The notes: generated from the letters alone by a model not told the origin. A stretch of DNA of 64,000 nucleotides from JAFDZW01 sp964404255 (GCA_964404255.1 CAYOJJ010000008.1:81043-145042), one strand, 5' to 3'; positions 8,021 to 16,821 are shown, counted from the first letter of the stretch. A program made the numbers and translations.

Positions 8021-8518
8021 ATGGCAGAAGTAGTACAAGCCGAGGGTAAAGGCAAAGGAAAAAAACATAAGAAACGAGTCGGTGTCCGAATGGATATGAC
8101 GCCGATGGTGGACGTGGCATTTCTTTTGCTTACCTTCTTTATGTTAACGACGACATTTAATACTCCGCAGGTAATGGAAATTTCTCTACCTCCGGATAGT
8201 AAAGTAAATGTCGAAGTTGCCCAATCGAATTTATTAACCGTAATGGTGCGTAAAGATGAAGCTGTCTTTTGGAACGTCGGGCAAAATCCGCCGGTCAAAG
8301 TAACAGCAAAGGAAGTACCACAGATTTTGGAAAACCAATTACGCCAAAATCCGAAGACTTCCACGCTCATTAAGATCGATCGTGCAGCGGCCTACCAAAA
8401 ACTGGTAGATCTCATTGATGACCTTAACCTGGTGCAGGCCAAATTGGGGCAGAATGAAAAGCGCTTCAGTATCATCACGATGGATGATAAAGATTTTCAG
8501 GCAATCAGTACACTCTAA
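8021..8518 (+). CDS. exbD: ExbD-family biopolymer transport protein (second copy)
   Basis: 165 residues. A basic, Lys-rich N-terminus (about residues 8-26) precedes M-D-M-T-P-M-V-D-V-A-F-L-L-L-T-F-F-M, the same transmembrane motif with the critical Asp as in the upstream copy. The periplasmic part differs clearly from the first copy, so this is an old duplication. It lies 58 bases after the first exbD and 19 bases before tonB, presumably in one transcript. Confidence 0.92.
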   Translation: MAEVVQAEGKGKGKKHKKRVGVRMDMTPMVDVAFLLLTFFMLTTTFNTPQVMEISLPPDSKVNVEVAQSNLLTVMVRKDEAVFWNVGQNPPVKVTAKEVPQILENQLRQNPKTSTLIKIDRAAAYQKLVDLIDDLNLVQAKLGQNEKRFSIITMDDKDFQAISTL

Positions 8519-8537
8519 CCAATAAGGAGAAACAGAA

Positions 8538-9323
8538 ATGGGATTAAGTGATCTGACGCTCCCCGGTATGGAGTTGTATGGTGGAATAGATATCAAAAAG
8601 AACGGCAAAAAAAATACCGTGAAAGGTTTTCTTATTGCTGTCGGTATCCATCTGTTACTCTTTGGGTTCTATTATGCCTGGGACCTGATCGGTAAAGCAG
8701 ATGATAAAAAAGTACCGAGAATTCGTAAGATATCTTCCTTAGCCGAATTAGCGCCACCGCCTTCTACGGAAGATAATAATGTGGAAGCAGCTCCGGTCGC
8801 TCCGGCGCCTGCGATGGATGTGGCAAAACCGACCTTCGGTATTCCGGTGCCGGTGCCCGATATTCAGGCTCCGAACCAGACGATGCCGGATCTAAATAAT
8901 TTACCGGTTCAGACCTCTACTCCGGGTGAGGGTAGCGGTAATGGGGCACAACTTATTGGTAATGGCGGGGATCAGGCTGTTCACGTCGAGCCACCGAAAG
9001 AACCGGTACAGGAGGATGTCCCGGATCGCGATGCTTTCGTCGATGTATCGGATGAACCCAAGCCCATTCAGAATATCCAGGGTCTTGTTGTTTATCCGGA
9101 AGTTGCAAAACGTAGTAATATTGAAGGAAAGGTTATTGCATCTGTCCTTATTGCCAAGGATGGTCACGTCGAGAAAGTAACGATCGATAAAACCGATAAT
9201 GAAATCTTCAATAAAGCGGCTGAGGATGCTTTGATGAAAGCTAAGTTTACCCCTGCTCGCCAAAATGGTACTCCGGTTAGGGTCTGGTGGACAATACCCA
9301 TAGTCTTTAAGCTAAGTCATTAA
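8538..9323 (+). CDS. tonB: TonB-family energy transducer
   Basis: 261 residues with an AAGGAG ribosome-binding site. The single N-terminal membrane helix is at about residues 35-52. A Pro/Ala-rich periplasmic linker covers about 70-165. The TonB C-terminal domain (about 180-261) has V-Y-P-E-V-A-K-R-S-N-I-E-G-K-V and A-L-M-K-A-K-F-T-P-A-R-Q-N-G-x-P-V-R-V-W-W-T-I-P-I-V-F. It links the ExbBD motor to outer-membrane TonB-dependent receptors. The gene is followed closely by a hairpin terminator. Confidence 0.93.
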   Translation: MGLSDLTLPGMELYGGIDIKKNGKKNTVKGFLIAVGIHLLLFGFYYAWDLIGKADDKKVPRIRKISSLAELAPPPSTEDNNVEAAPVAPAPAMDVAKPTFGIPVPVPDIQAPNQTMPDLNNLPVQTSTPGEGSGNGAQLIGNGGDQAVHVEPPKEPVQEDVPDRDAFVDVSDEPKPIQNIQGLVVYPEVAKRSNIEGKVIASVLIAKDGHVEKVTIDKTDNEIFNKAAEDALMKAKFTPARQNGTPVRVWWTIPIVFKLSH

Positions 9324-9332
9324 ACTGCAATT

Positions 9333-9359
9333 AAAAACGCCGCATAAAGCGGCGTTTTT
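9333..9359 (+). terminator. Intrinsic terminator after tonB
   Basis: AAAAACGCCGC (9333-9343) pairs perfectly with GCGGCGTTTTT (9349-9359) around a five-base loop. It is palindromic enough to work on both strands, but only plus-strand genes flank it. A TATATTTG promoter-like element starts three bases later. Confidence 0.9.
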
Positions 9360-9361
9360 AT

Positions 9362-9369
9362 TATATTTG
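9362..9369 (+). promoter_or_regulatory. TAnnTTTG promoter element after the tonB terminator
   Basis: TATATTTG matches the Bacteroidota -7 consensus and lies 26 bases before the small membrane-protein gene. Its place just after a terminator suggests that the downstream genes have their own promoter. No clear -33 TTG is visible. Confidence 0.45.
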
Positions 9370-9395
9370 TAGTGTAGTTTAACGAAGCGAGTACT

Positions 9396-9602
9396 ATGAA
9401 AATATTCACATTGTTCTTTTTACTCTTCGGGATCGTTGCTTTTGGGCTGGGCATTTATATGTTGCTCGATAAATCGCTCTTGGATATGCTCGATCCGACG
9501 GTACGAATGGTTTTTGCAATTCTATTAGTATTATATGGAATTTTCAGAATGTCGACTTCAATCGGCGCCTTACGCAAAGGCCAGCAATCACCGGCAAAAT
9601 AA
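9396..9602 (+). CDS. Small two-helix membrane protein
   Basis: A 68-residue protein with hydrophobic stretches at about residues 3-23 and 36-52 and a basic tail (A-L-R-K-G-Q-Q-S-P-A-K). No family recognised. It overlaps the start of the PstS-like gene by about 68 bases in another frame, which suggests translational coupling within the TonB operon. Similar short membrane ORFs between tonB and pstS-like genes are plausible in relatives, but that is not something I can verify here. Confidence 0.6.
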   Translation: MKIFTLFFLLFGIVAFGLGIYMLLDKSLLDMLDPTVRMVFAILLVLYGIFRMSTSIGALRKGQQSPAK

Positions 9603-10482
9603 CTCCGTCCTGTTTCTTTTTTTTTGTATCCTTCTGATAGGGACGTTCTGTGCTTGTAGTAAAACCGATAAAAATATACCGCCGAGCGATACCGCAACTT
9701 CCGGCTCATTCGAGCTTGTAGCCGATGAGACCCTTAAGCCGGTGGTCGATAGCCTTATTAAGGGTTTTAGCAGCCAAACACCGGATGCTCACGTTACAGT
9801 AAAATATACGTCTGCTTCGGAAGCACTGGATCTCTTACTTTCAAATAAGGCACGCCTTGTTCTGATCGCCAGACCCCTGACGGCCAGAGAACACCATTTG
9901 CTCGATTCTACTAAAACAGACCTCCCGGAATTCGATGTTGCGCTCAATAGTATCGCTGTTATTGCTTCAGCTAAATCTGCTCGTACATCGATCGATCTCG
10001 ATACGCTTCGCTCTATGGTATTGGAAAAGGGAAGTGCAAGATACTATTCTACTTCCTATTTATCGGCAACAGAGACCTGCCTTGATTCTGTATTTAATCT
10101 GACCAATACAACATTGGCTGGGAATATCAAGCGATTTCAAACGAGTGATAGTGTGATCGCTGCCGTTAAAGCCGATCCTTCAGCCATAGGTTTTATCAGT
10201 TCTTCATGGCTCCACTCGCTCACCAGCGCCGCAGATACGGCTGTAAAAGCACTGCCGATTACTTCTCCCAAAAGCCAAACTCCTATCATTTTGCATTTAG
10301 CCTATATTTATCAGGGGCTATATCCGCTTGTTTCCAGGGTATGTGCTTATACTACCGAAGTTCCGAATTCTATTCCGAGGGGCTTTCTTGCCTATGCCAT
10401 GTCGGCCGATGGCCAGCGGGTGTTCCTCAAATATGATGTCTTGCCGAGAACACAAATAATTAAGATCGTAGCGCCAAAGTGA
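9535..10482 (+). CDS. PstS-like substrate-binding lipoprotein of the TonB operon
   Basis: 315 residues from the first ATG. The hydrophobic signal (about residues 25-40) ends in a Cys-rich lipobox-like F-C-A-C. The mature part resembles the periplasmic phosphate-binding fold: G-S-F-E-L-V-A-D-E-T-L-K-P-V-V-D-S-L, then a D-V-A-L-N-S-I-A-V-I-A segment and the D-P-S-A-I-G-F-I-S-S motif typical of PstS. No pstCAB genes follow. In Bacteroidota such proteins occur with exbBD-tonB, so a periplasmic sensing or scavenging role is more likely than a classical ABC transporter. The exact start is uncertain because the signal peptide lies deep in the ORF. Confidence 0.75.
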   Translation: MEFSECRLQSAPYAKASNHRQNNSVLFLFFCILLIGTFCACSKTDKNIPPSDTATSGSFELVADETLKPVVDSLIKGFSSQTPDAHVTVKYTSASEALDLLLSNKARLVLIARPLTAREHHLLDSTKTDLPEFDVALNSIAVIASAKSARTSIDLDTLRSMVLEKGSARYYSTSYLSATETCLDSVFNLTNTTLAGNIKRFQTSDSVIAAVKADPSAIGFISSSWLHSLTSAADTAVKALPITSPKSQTPIILHLAYIYQGLYPLVSRVCAYTTEVPNSIPRGFLAYAMSADGQRVFLKYDVLPRTQIIKIVAPK

Positions 10483-10613
10483 GTATTCTTTAAGTAAATA
10501 TATTACAATTATTTAACAGATCTTTTATACTTTGTAGAAATTCCTCTCCAGTTACCTATGTTTACCAGTGGCATAAGATTTGCTCTATGCGTTGGTAACA
10601 ATCTGACCCAAAA

Positions 10614-12320
10614 ATGACACAATTTAACCTTCGTACGTTTTTCGTTTTTTGCATCGTTCTTATTTCAACTGTCGCTTTCGGCCAAACCTCCAACGACCAG
10701 GTAAATAAAGCTCTAAACCTTATAGAGATCGGCAATAAGAAGCAGGCATTGGCAGATATGAACGCTCTTGCGGCTTCTAACCCTAAAGATCCTACAATTC
10801 TGGGAGCCCAGGCTGTTGCCATGATAGAAAACAATAAGCCTCTTGGCGATGTGGAAGCGGTTACTGCAAAAGCGTATGATATCGAGCACAAAAATGTTAT
10901 GGTGCGTGTCGCTCGCGGAATCCTATTCGGAAAGCAGGGAAAACGGGAAGATGCTTCCAAAGAATTTTTCCAGGCTATAAAGATCGATGATAAAAATATT
11001 GCTACCTATCTCTTCCAGGCCAGATATTATTTATCGGTCGATTCCTTAAAATCGGCTGAAGTTACGCTATACCGTGCTCAAGCGGTTAATAGCAATGATG
11101 TTCGTCCTTACCTTGGCCTTGCCGAGCTTTATGAAAAGCAGCGCGCCTTTGAATTGGCAAAAGAGCAATATGAAGATGCTAAAAAATTAGAGCCTGCCAA
11201 TACCGTTATTATGGCAAAATTGGCCGGCCTATATTATCGACTAAGAGAATATGATAAGTCGATCAATGAATGGATCAAGATTACAAGGATCGATTCTACC
11301 TATGCCCCGGCCTATTTGGAAACGGCCAAAATTTTCTTCAAATCCGGACAGTATGCAAATGCCGCAATCTATGGTGAGAAGTATGTAAAACTTGCCCCGA
11401 CGGATGAGGATGGTATCTGGCTGCTTGCACAGGCCCTTGCTGAAAGCGGACAGTACCAGAAGGCATTGCCATACTTGGAGCAATCCTCTAAAGACGATTC
11501 TCTAAAGCAATATACTCAAAATTATCTTGCTCGAAGCTACTTCTTTAGCAAAGAATTTACTAAGGCAATCGATATTTTTAAGGCTTCAAAAACATTGAAT
11601 CCGAATGATCTGTATTATTACGGATATTCACTTATCTCTGTCAATGATACTCTTGCCGGTCTTGAAAAATGGAAAGAATCTTTGCATGGCGATACTGTTC
11701 GTAAAAAAGAGGACCAGTTGAAGGTTGCACAGCAAGTAATAAGCTTTTACTCGACAATGAAATTGTATGATTCGGCTGCCGAAATGTATTTAAGAATAAA
11801 TACCATAGAGCCCAATCCGGATAATTTCATTAAAGCCGGGCAGTTGTTTAATTTTGCCGGTAAGGCCGATATGGCAAAGTCCTCATTTGAAAAGGCCCTG
11901 CAGCAAAATCCGCAGAATTTAAATGCAATGATCGGTTTAGCCGATGTGGCGATGAAAACCTCCGCAGGCATGGCCGATGCAGAAAAATCTCTGGATCAGG
12001 CAAATGTCGTTGCGACAACTCCGGAGCAGAAAGAATCGCTCGGGGAGGCCTATGCCCGTCTTGGAATTCAATACATCTCCCAGTCAAAACAGTATGAAAA
12101 AACGATCGGCTTATTGGAAAACCACTCGTTAAAATTGCTTTCGGCAAAATCTCCCTATTTGCTAAATGTGTATAAGATATTGGGGGCGGCTTACTTACAG
12201 ACCAAGAAGTTTGAAAAAGCCGATGAATATTATCAAAAAGGACAAGCTATTGATCCGAAAGATGAAGATATTAAAAAAGGCCGTGATTTTATCAAGCAAA
12301 GCAAAGGCGGCAAAAAGTAA
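10614..12320 (+). CDS. Exported tetratricopeptide-repeat protein
   Basis: 568 residues with a Sec signal peptide (about 1-23, cleaved after V-A-F-G-Q). The rest is tandem TPR helices, for example A-P-A-Y-L-E-T-A-K-I-F-F-K-S-G-Q-Y-A-N-A-A and A-K-S-S-F-E-K-A-L-Q-Q-N-P-Q-N-L-N-A. It probably acts as a periplasmic scaffold. It closes the exbB-tonB-pstS-like group, a recurring Bacteroidota order, so a function with the TonB machinery is likely though not proven. No enzymatic domain is visible. Confidence 0.85.
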   Translation: MTQFNLRTFFVFCIVLISTVAFGQTSNDQVNKALNLIEIGNKKQALADMNALAASNPKDPTILGAQAVAMIENNKPLGDVEAVTAKAYDIEHKNVMVRVARGILFGKQGKREDASKEFFQAIKIDDKNIATYLFQARYYLSVDSLKSAEVTLYRAQAVNSNDVRPYLGLAELYEKQRAFELAKEQYEDAKKLEPANTVIMAKLAGLYYRLREYDKSINEWIKITRIDSTYAPAYLETAKIFFKSGQYANAAIYGEKYVKLAPTDEDGIWLLAQALAESGQYQKALPYLEQSSKDDSLKQYTQNYLARSYFFSKEFTKAIDIFKASKTLNPNDLYYYGYSLISVNDTLAGLEKWKESLHGDTVRKKEDQLKVAQQVISFYSTMKLYDSAAEMYLRINTIEPNPDNFIKAGQLFNFAGKADMAKSSFEKALQQNPQNLNAMIGLADVAMKTSAGMADAEKSLDQANVVATTPEQKESLGEAYARLGIQYISQSKQYEKTIGLLENHSLKLLSAKSPYLLNVYKILGAAYLQTKKFEKADEYYQKGQAIDPKDEDIKKGRDFIKQSKGGKK

Positions 12321-12350
12321 TATCTTACTCCTTTAATTTTAATCTTTTAG

Positions 12351-12375
12351 ACAGGCACACCATCGGTGTGCCTGT
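12351..12375 (+). terminator. Intrinsic terminator after the TPR gene
   Basis: ACAGGCACACC (12351-12361) pairs perfectly with GGTGTGCCTGT (12365-12375) around a three-base loop, followed by TGTTATTTAT. It closes the TonB operon 30 bases after the TPR stop codon. Confidence 0.85.
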
Positions 12376-12402
12376 TGTTATTTATCGGTAAATAATATCA
12401 GT

Positions 12403-13182
12403 GTGCAATTAACGTCGCGATTAACCATCAGCAGTATTCTTAGCCGGATCGGCGCATTGGCTCAGTTTGCCTTTCGCTTTCTCCGCAAGATGGTAACTCC
12501 GCCTTTTGAGATCAAAGAAACCGTCAAGCAGATATACGATATTGGCGTCCGTTCCTTTGCTCTGGTAGCTGTGGTAGCAATAGTAATCGGCGCTGTTCTA
12601 ACCATGCAGAGCCGCCCGACCATGATAAAATTCGGGGCCGAAGCCTTCGTACCGGCAATGGTGGCGGTTAGTGTACTCAGGGAGCTTTCCCCGGTACTGG
12701 TTTCGGTGATCGTTGCAGGACGGGTAGCGGCAGGAATTGGAGCAGAGTTGGGGTCGATGAAGGTAACCGAGCAGATCGACGCTATGGAGGTGGCTGCGCT
12801 TGATCCGTTCAACTATCTGGTTGTTACCCGGGTGCTTGCCTGCATGATCGCTCTTCCGTTATTGACGGTCTATGCTGATGTCATTTCACTATTAGGGTCT
12901 GCAGTCGTACAGCAAATCGAGGCCGGAATGAGTTGGCAGTTATTCTATAACAGTGTCCTTAATAGTATCAATTTTGTGGACTTTGTTCCTGGGGTAATGA
13001 AAACGATCATTTTTGGATTTATCATCGGTATAGTAGGGTGTTTTGAAGGCTATCATTCTACCGGAGGTACTGAAGGCGTCGGTCGTTCGGCAACAGATGC
13101 CGTAGTCATAAGCTCATTGCTTATTTTAATAACAGATATGCTCGTTGTAAAAGCAACGGTATTCTTTTTTGATGTATCATGA
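12403..13182 (+). CDS. mlaE: MlaE-family ABC transporter permease
   Basis: 259 residues, GTG start. A polytopic inner-membrane protein of the MlaE/YrbE family: V-x-x-R-E-L-S-P-V-L-V-S-V-I-V-A-G-R-V-A-A-G-I-G-A-E-L-G-S-M-K-V-T-E-Q-I-D-A-M is the family core, at about residues 88-130. Mla systems move phospholipids between the inner and outer membranes. The stop overlaps the start of the ATPase gene by four bases (ATGA), and an MCE protein follows, so the operon is a complete permease-ATPase-MCE core. Confidence 0.93.
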   Translation: MQLTSRLTISSILSRIGALAQFAFRFLRKMVTPPFEIKETVKQIYDIGVRSFALVAVVAIVIGAVLTMQSRPTMIKFGAEAFVPAMVAVSVLRELSPVLVSVIVAGRVAAGIGAELGSMKVTEQIDAMEVAALDPFNYLVVTRVLACMIALPLLTVYADVISLLGSAVVQQIEAGMSWQLFYNSVLNSINFVDFVPGVMKTIIFGFIIGIVGCFEGYHSTGGTEGVGRSATDAVVISSLLILITDMLVVKATVFFFDVS

Positions 13183-13967
13183 CGGAGACCAAACAACCGC
13201 TTATATCGGTGCAGAATGTCTCCAAGTCCTTTGGTAAACTCGAAGTCCTAAAGGGTATATCGCTCGATCTATATCCAGGGGAAACGTTGATTATTCTCGG
13301 CAAAAGCGGAGTAGGGAAGAGCGTATTGCTGAAGCTTATAGTCGGCCTGCTAATACCTGACAGCGGGGAGATCTATTACGAAGGAAAACCCGTCACGAAA
13401 ATGAACGATCATGAGTTGCATGCCATGCGAAAGCAGATCGGTTTTTTGTTTCAGGGGGGGGCATTATTCGACTCGATGACAGTCGGGGAAAACATGAATA
13501 TCGTGCTCAAAAAACACTCCACATTAAGTATGGAGGAGCGGGAAAAACGTATTACCCGCGCCCTTGAGCTTGTCGGTTTATCGGATAAACTCGATGTCAT
13601 GCCTGCTTCGCTATCCGGAGGCCAAAAAAAGCGTGCGGGACTGGCTCGATCTATCGTCTTACAGCCAAAACTAATTCTTTACGATGAACCTACCACCGGA
13701 CTCGATCCTATTACGGCCGCCTCGATCGCCGAACTCATCCTGGGCCTTCAGAAACAGCTCGGGGTTGCTTCTATTGTCGTTACGCACGATCTGCCGACGG
13801 CTTATACGGTTAGTGATAGAACCATCGTATTAGAGGCGGGTAAAAAGATCTTTGACGGGCCTATCGAAAAGCTTCGCGAGCAGAAAGAATCTCACTTGAA
13901 TGATTTTCTTGAAGCAGCCGAACTCGATCGCTCCAGAAGAGATAAAATTTTCCAAAGTATTCAATAA
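13179..13967 (+). CDS. mlaF: MlaF-family ABC transporter ATP-binding protein
   Basis: 262 residues. Walker A is L-G-K-S-G-V-G-K-S at about residues 40-48, the signature motif L-S-G-G-Q-K-K-R-A-G-L-A-R at about 145-157, and Walker B L-I-L-Y-D-E-P-T-T-G-L-D-P. It powers the MlaE permease. The K-K-R form after the signature (S-G-G-Q-K-K-R) is typical of the Mla branch of ABC ATPases. It overlaps mlaE by four bases and is eight bases from the MCE gene. Confidence 0.94.
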   Translation: MTETKQPLISVQNVSKSFGKLEVLKGISLDLYPGETLIILGKSGVGKSVLLKLIVGLLIPDSGEIYYEGKPVTKMNDHELHAMRKQIGFLFQGGALFDSMTVGENMNIVLKKHSTLSMEEREKRITRALELVGLSDKLDVMPASLSGGQKKRAGLARSIVLQPKLILYDEPTTGLDPITAASIAELILGLQKQLGVASIVVTHDLPTAYTVSDRTIVLEAGKKIFDGPIEKLREQKESHLNDFLEAAELDRSRRDKIFQSIQ

Positions 13968-13975
13968 TAGCAGCT

Positions 13976-14965
13976 ATGAAGCTATCCAAGATCCCAATAG
14001 CCAGAACCGGACTCTTCGTAATACTTTGCTTTTCATTATTGATTGTATTGCTGTTTGTTATTGGCAATAAGCAAAAGCTCTTTAGTAATACTGCACATTA
14101 TTACATCAAGTTCAAAGAAGTTAGTGGTTTAAAAGAAGGGGCTCAAGTTCAGATATCCGGTATAAATGTAGGAAGTGTAGCGCAGGTAGAGCTTCCGGCT
14201 AAAGCAGGAGATTCCGTTCTTTTGACGATCAATGTGGTGACATCGGCCACGAATCTTATCCATACCGATTCACGGGCAAAGATCGTAACTGAAGGGTTAG
14301 TAGGTAATAAGGGGGTTGCTATCAGCATAGGATCGAAGAATACTACCATTCTTGGGCCGGAAAGCTTTATTCTTGGTGAAAGCGGGCCCGAATTGATGAG
14401 TATTGTCGATTCTGCTACCGGGATTGTGAATACAACAAAAGAGCTTTTGGGCAATCTGAATAAACTGGTTATTAATATAAACGAAGGTAAAGGTACACTG
14501 GGAAGTTTATTGACTAAAGAAGATCTCTATAGCGATCTGGTAAAGACGATCGAATCGACAAATCGGCTTATGGGTACGATCTCCACCAGTATAGATAATG
14601 CAAATTCTTCACTTAAAAGTATTACTGACGACGCCCAAAAAAGTGCATCCGCAGTCTCGGATATTCTCGAAAACATAAAGCAAGGCAATGGTACGGTAGG
14701 CCATCTGCTAAAGGATAGCTCACTTTACGTACAATTAGAAGCGAGCTTGAAGAACCTCACAGTATCGCTTACCGATGTAATGAATAAGCTTTCCGCAAGC
14801 GCGGGCAATGCCCAGGAAGTAACGGAAGCCTTAAAGCATAACTTCCTTGTAAAAGGATATTTTGAGGACCGAGGTTATTGGGATGCTGCAAGCTATGAAG
14901 CGACGATCAGCAGAAAGCTTGATTCTATTAAAATGATCGAAAACCGCTTAAGATCGTTGAAATAA
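13976..14965 (+). CDS. mlaD: MCE/MlaD-family lipid-transport protein
   Basis: 329 residues with one N-terminal membrane anchor (about residues 11-30). A single MCE domain spans about 38-115 (Y-Y-I-K-F-K-E-V-S-G-L-K-E-G-A-Q-V-Q-I-S-G-I-N-V-G-S-V). A long helical, Ser/Asn-rich region follows, with repeated T-L-G-S-L-L and T-V-G-H-L-L-K segments. MlaD hexamers hold lipid in the periplasm and dock on MlaEF. The helical tail may form a channel or bridge as in longer MCE proteins. It converges on the biotin-carrier gene. Confidence 0.92.
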   Translation: MKLSKIPIARTGLFVILCFSLLIVLLFVIGNKQKLFSNTAHYYIKFKEVSGLKEGAQVQISGINVGSVAQVELPAKAGDSVLLTINVVTSATNLIHTDSRAKIVTEGLVGNKGVAISIGSKNTTILGPESFILGESGPELMSIVDSATGIVNTTKELLGNLNKLVININEGKGTLGSLLTKEDLYSDLVKTIESTNRLMGTISTSIDNANSSLKSITDDAQKSASAVSDILENIKQGNGTVGHLLKDSSLYVQLEASLKNLTVSLTDVMNKLSASAGNAQEVTEALKHNFLVKGYFEDRGYWDAASYEATISRKLDSIKMIENRLRSLK

Positions 14966-15014
14966 TATGATTCTGTTAATAGATGCATTATGTAAAGTTA
15001 CAACAGAAGGACTT

Positions 15015-15494
15015 TTACCCCATTCCGATCTCACAGATGATGGCATTCTTTTCTAATGAAGTACCTGCTACTGCAACGATCTTTTTAATTATTCCTTCTA
15101 CACCTGCGGTAATCGAGTTTTCCATTTTCATTGCTTCAAGGATTACTACAGTCGAATTCTTTTTTACCGGCGTACCGGCTTCAACTAAAACGGATTTTAC
15201 CATCCCGGGCATCGGTGCTTTTAATATCTTCGTCTGCTGATCTCCGACACCCCCTGATCCAGACCTTCCGTTACCCACTTGGAATCGTTCTCGGACTATC
15301 CGGGCCTTTTCCGATTCCAATTCGACCGGCACTCCTCCTATAGCATTGCCATCGGAAAGGCCTTGAGGATCGGAAAAAACCTCGCTTAACGAGCCCGAAC
15401 TATCCTTGATTATAAAGTGGATGCCATCCGAAAATAGTACCGATGTACTCTCGGATGAGGTCACTAATTCTCCGTTTATTGTGCCTGATTTCAT
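15015..15494 (-). CDS. Biotin carboxyl carrier protein (acyl-CoA carboxylase type)
   Basis: 159 residues from the ATG at 15494, which overlaps the stop of the upstream porin gene (TAATG). A variable N-terminal half is followed by a Gly/Ser-rich hinge and a biotinyl domain at about residues 90-159. The biotin lysine is in E-A-M-K-M-E-N-S-I, preceded by A-P-M-P-G-M-V-K-S-V. It carries CO2 between a biotin carboxylase and a carboxyltransferase, as in propionyl-CoA carboxylase or oxaloacetate decarboxylase. No carboxylase subunit is nearby. A longer ORF reading 46 residues further upstream is not needed, because that part lies inside the porin gene. Confidence 0.88.
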   Translation of the reverse strand: MKSGTINGELVTSSESTSVLFSDGIHFIIKDSSGSLSEVFSDPQGLSDGNAIGGVPVELESEKARIVRERFQVGNGRSGSGGVGDQQTKILKAPMPGMVKSVLVEAGTPVKKNSTVVILEAMKMENSITAGVEGIIKKIVAVAGTSLEKNAIICEIGMG

Positions 15495-16783
15495 TAAAAG
15501 AAGAAATGAAGTTGTACTAAGCCCATTGTCTGGGTGTGCTGCTCGCGTAATCCGTCCTGAGCGCTGCTCGGGACTTCTACCGTAGCAATACGATATTCGG
15601 GACGAACCTCGAGAAACCGAAGCGGAAACCACTGAGCGCCGACAGTTATACGATCCTTTACTTCGGTTACCACCTGGTCCTGATCATTCTGATCTTCGTA
15701 GGTTTCAAACCGCACGATACCATCTATGCCCTGGGAAATATGGTAAGAACCTTCGATTGTTAGAGCAGTAGATTTTTTTGGAAGATAATTAAAGGCGCTG
15801 TAGAGCGGCACGTATTTTCCATCATCATATTCTGCAAGAATGGAGACCGGGCCGCCACGCAACCCCAAATGCACTGCCATCAGGGACAGATCGTTTCCTG
15901 TAGCGCCGGCAGGAGCATCGGCCGCATGAGTATAATAAGAAGCTCCGATCTCCCCTGACAAAGCATCCTCAATCAGTTCTGTTGCAGCATCTATTCTTGC
16001 ACAGAAGGCTTTATTTTGGTTTTGACCGGCAAAAGAAGCGCCAATGAATTTCTCATTGCCATTATAAACACCAAGCTGAATTCCGATATGGTCGAATAAC
16101 GTTAAGCCCAATTCAGCGCCAATATCACGATACCCGGGGGCCCAGAACAATCCTGCCTGGTCAAAGCCCGACAGTCCAGCCGTACCGCTTTTACTATAGA
16201 CGGTGTGATCGTCAAAACGAATTCCGAAGGTGGGTAAAAATGCGCCAAACTTGATATAAGCATCACCTAATACACTTCCACTCTCCCATAATTCACCGGA
16301 GGAATGGACAAAATGAAGTAGCGCGAAGGCCTGAGTCGGAGTCTGACCATTAAGGTCATACCGAAGATACCCGGAAAGCGTTTTGGTAGCCGTTGCACTC
16401 AATTCGATGGCATAGCTCATTGCGTGAAATCCATCAACGCTGACGGTCGTATCTTTTAATTTTTGAGCTGGAGTTATCGAGTCGCCATGGCTGAAGATTG
16501 GCATTTTTTGCGAAAAGCATATATACTGACTGCGGAAATCAGCACCAAGCTTTATTCCTTCGGAGAGTTGTCCGGTGAAAGAATCCCCTTTTTTCCACAT
16601 AGGCAGGCCGTTGATCTCAAAGGATTCGCCCCCTTTTGTTCGAAGGCCTCCTCCGCTCGGATCTTCGTGGCAGCCGCTACAGGTGACTTCTCCACGTTTA
16701 AGAGCAAACCGTGGTAATGCAAATGAAACAGAAGCTGAAATGATCCCTATCACGACAAGCACTACAGATACAAACTGTTTCAT
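15494..16783 (-). CDS. Outer-membrane porin with one N-terminal c-type haem site
   Basis: 429 residues. A signal peptide (about 1-22, cleaved near S-F-A-L) is followed by R-G-E-V-T-C-S-G-C-H-E-D-P-S-G, a single CXXCH haem c-binding motif at about residues 34-40. The rest has alternating, aromatic-rich strands and ends in Q-L-H-F-F-F, a terminal aromatic as in outer-membrane beta-barrels. This suggests a cytochrome-porin that could pass electrons or bind a redox substrate at the outer membrane. Related single-haem porin-like proteins may exist in Chlorobi-type genomes, but I cannot name a family with certainty. It overlaps the biotin carrier gene by a TAATG. Confidence 0.75.
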   Translation of the reverse strand: MKQFVSVVLVVIGIISASVSFALPRFALKRGEVTCSGCHEDPSGGGLRTKGGESFEINGLPMWKKGDSFTGQLSEGIKLGADFRSQYICFSQKMPIFSHGDSITPAQKLKDTTVSVDGFHAMSYAIELSATATKTLSGYLRYDLNGQTPTQAFALLHFVHSSGELWESGSVLGDAYIKFGAFLPTFGIRFDDHTVYSKSGTAGLSGFDQAGLFWAPGYRDIGAELGLTLFDHIGIQLGVYNGNEKFIGASFAGQNQNKAFCARIDAATELIEDALSGEIGASYYTHAADAPAGATGNDLSLMAVHLGLRGGPVSILAEYDDGKYVPLYSAFNYLPKKSTALTIEGSYHISQGIDGIVRFETYEDQNDQDQVVTEVKDRITVGAQWFPLRFLEVRPEYRIATVEVPSSAQDGLREQHTQTMGLVQLHFFF

Positions 16784-16806
16784 AGACTATATAGTAAGTT
16801 AGAATA

Positions 16807-16814
16807 CAAATATA
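16807..16814 (-). promoter_or_regulatory. TAnnTTTG promoter element upstream of the haem-porin gene
   Basis: On the minus strand the sequence reads TATATTTG, 24 bases before the porin ATG. It would give the porin/biotin-carrier pair its own promoter after ribF. Confidence 0.45.
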
Positions 16815-16821
16815 CGCACGG

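Noticed and set aside
14970..15012. Possible terminator between mlaD and the biotin-carrier gene
   Set aside because: TTCTGTT and AACAGAA can pair but the loop is 24 bases and there is no T-tract on either strand; too weak to call.
14983..15240. Open frame on the plus strand after mlaD
   Set aside because: It is antisense to the biotinyl domain of the biotin carrier protein, has no start context and no family; a shadow.
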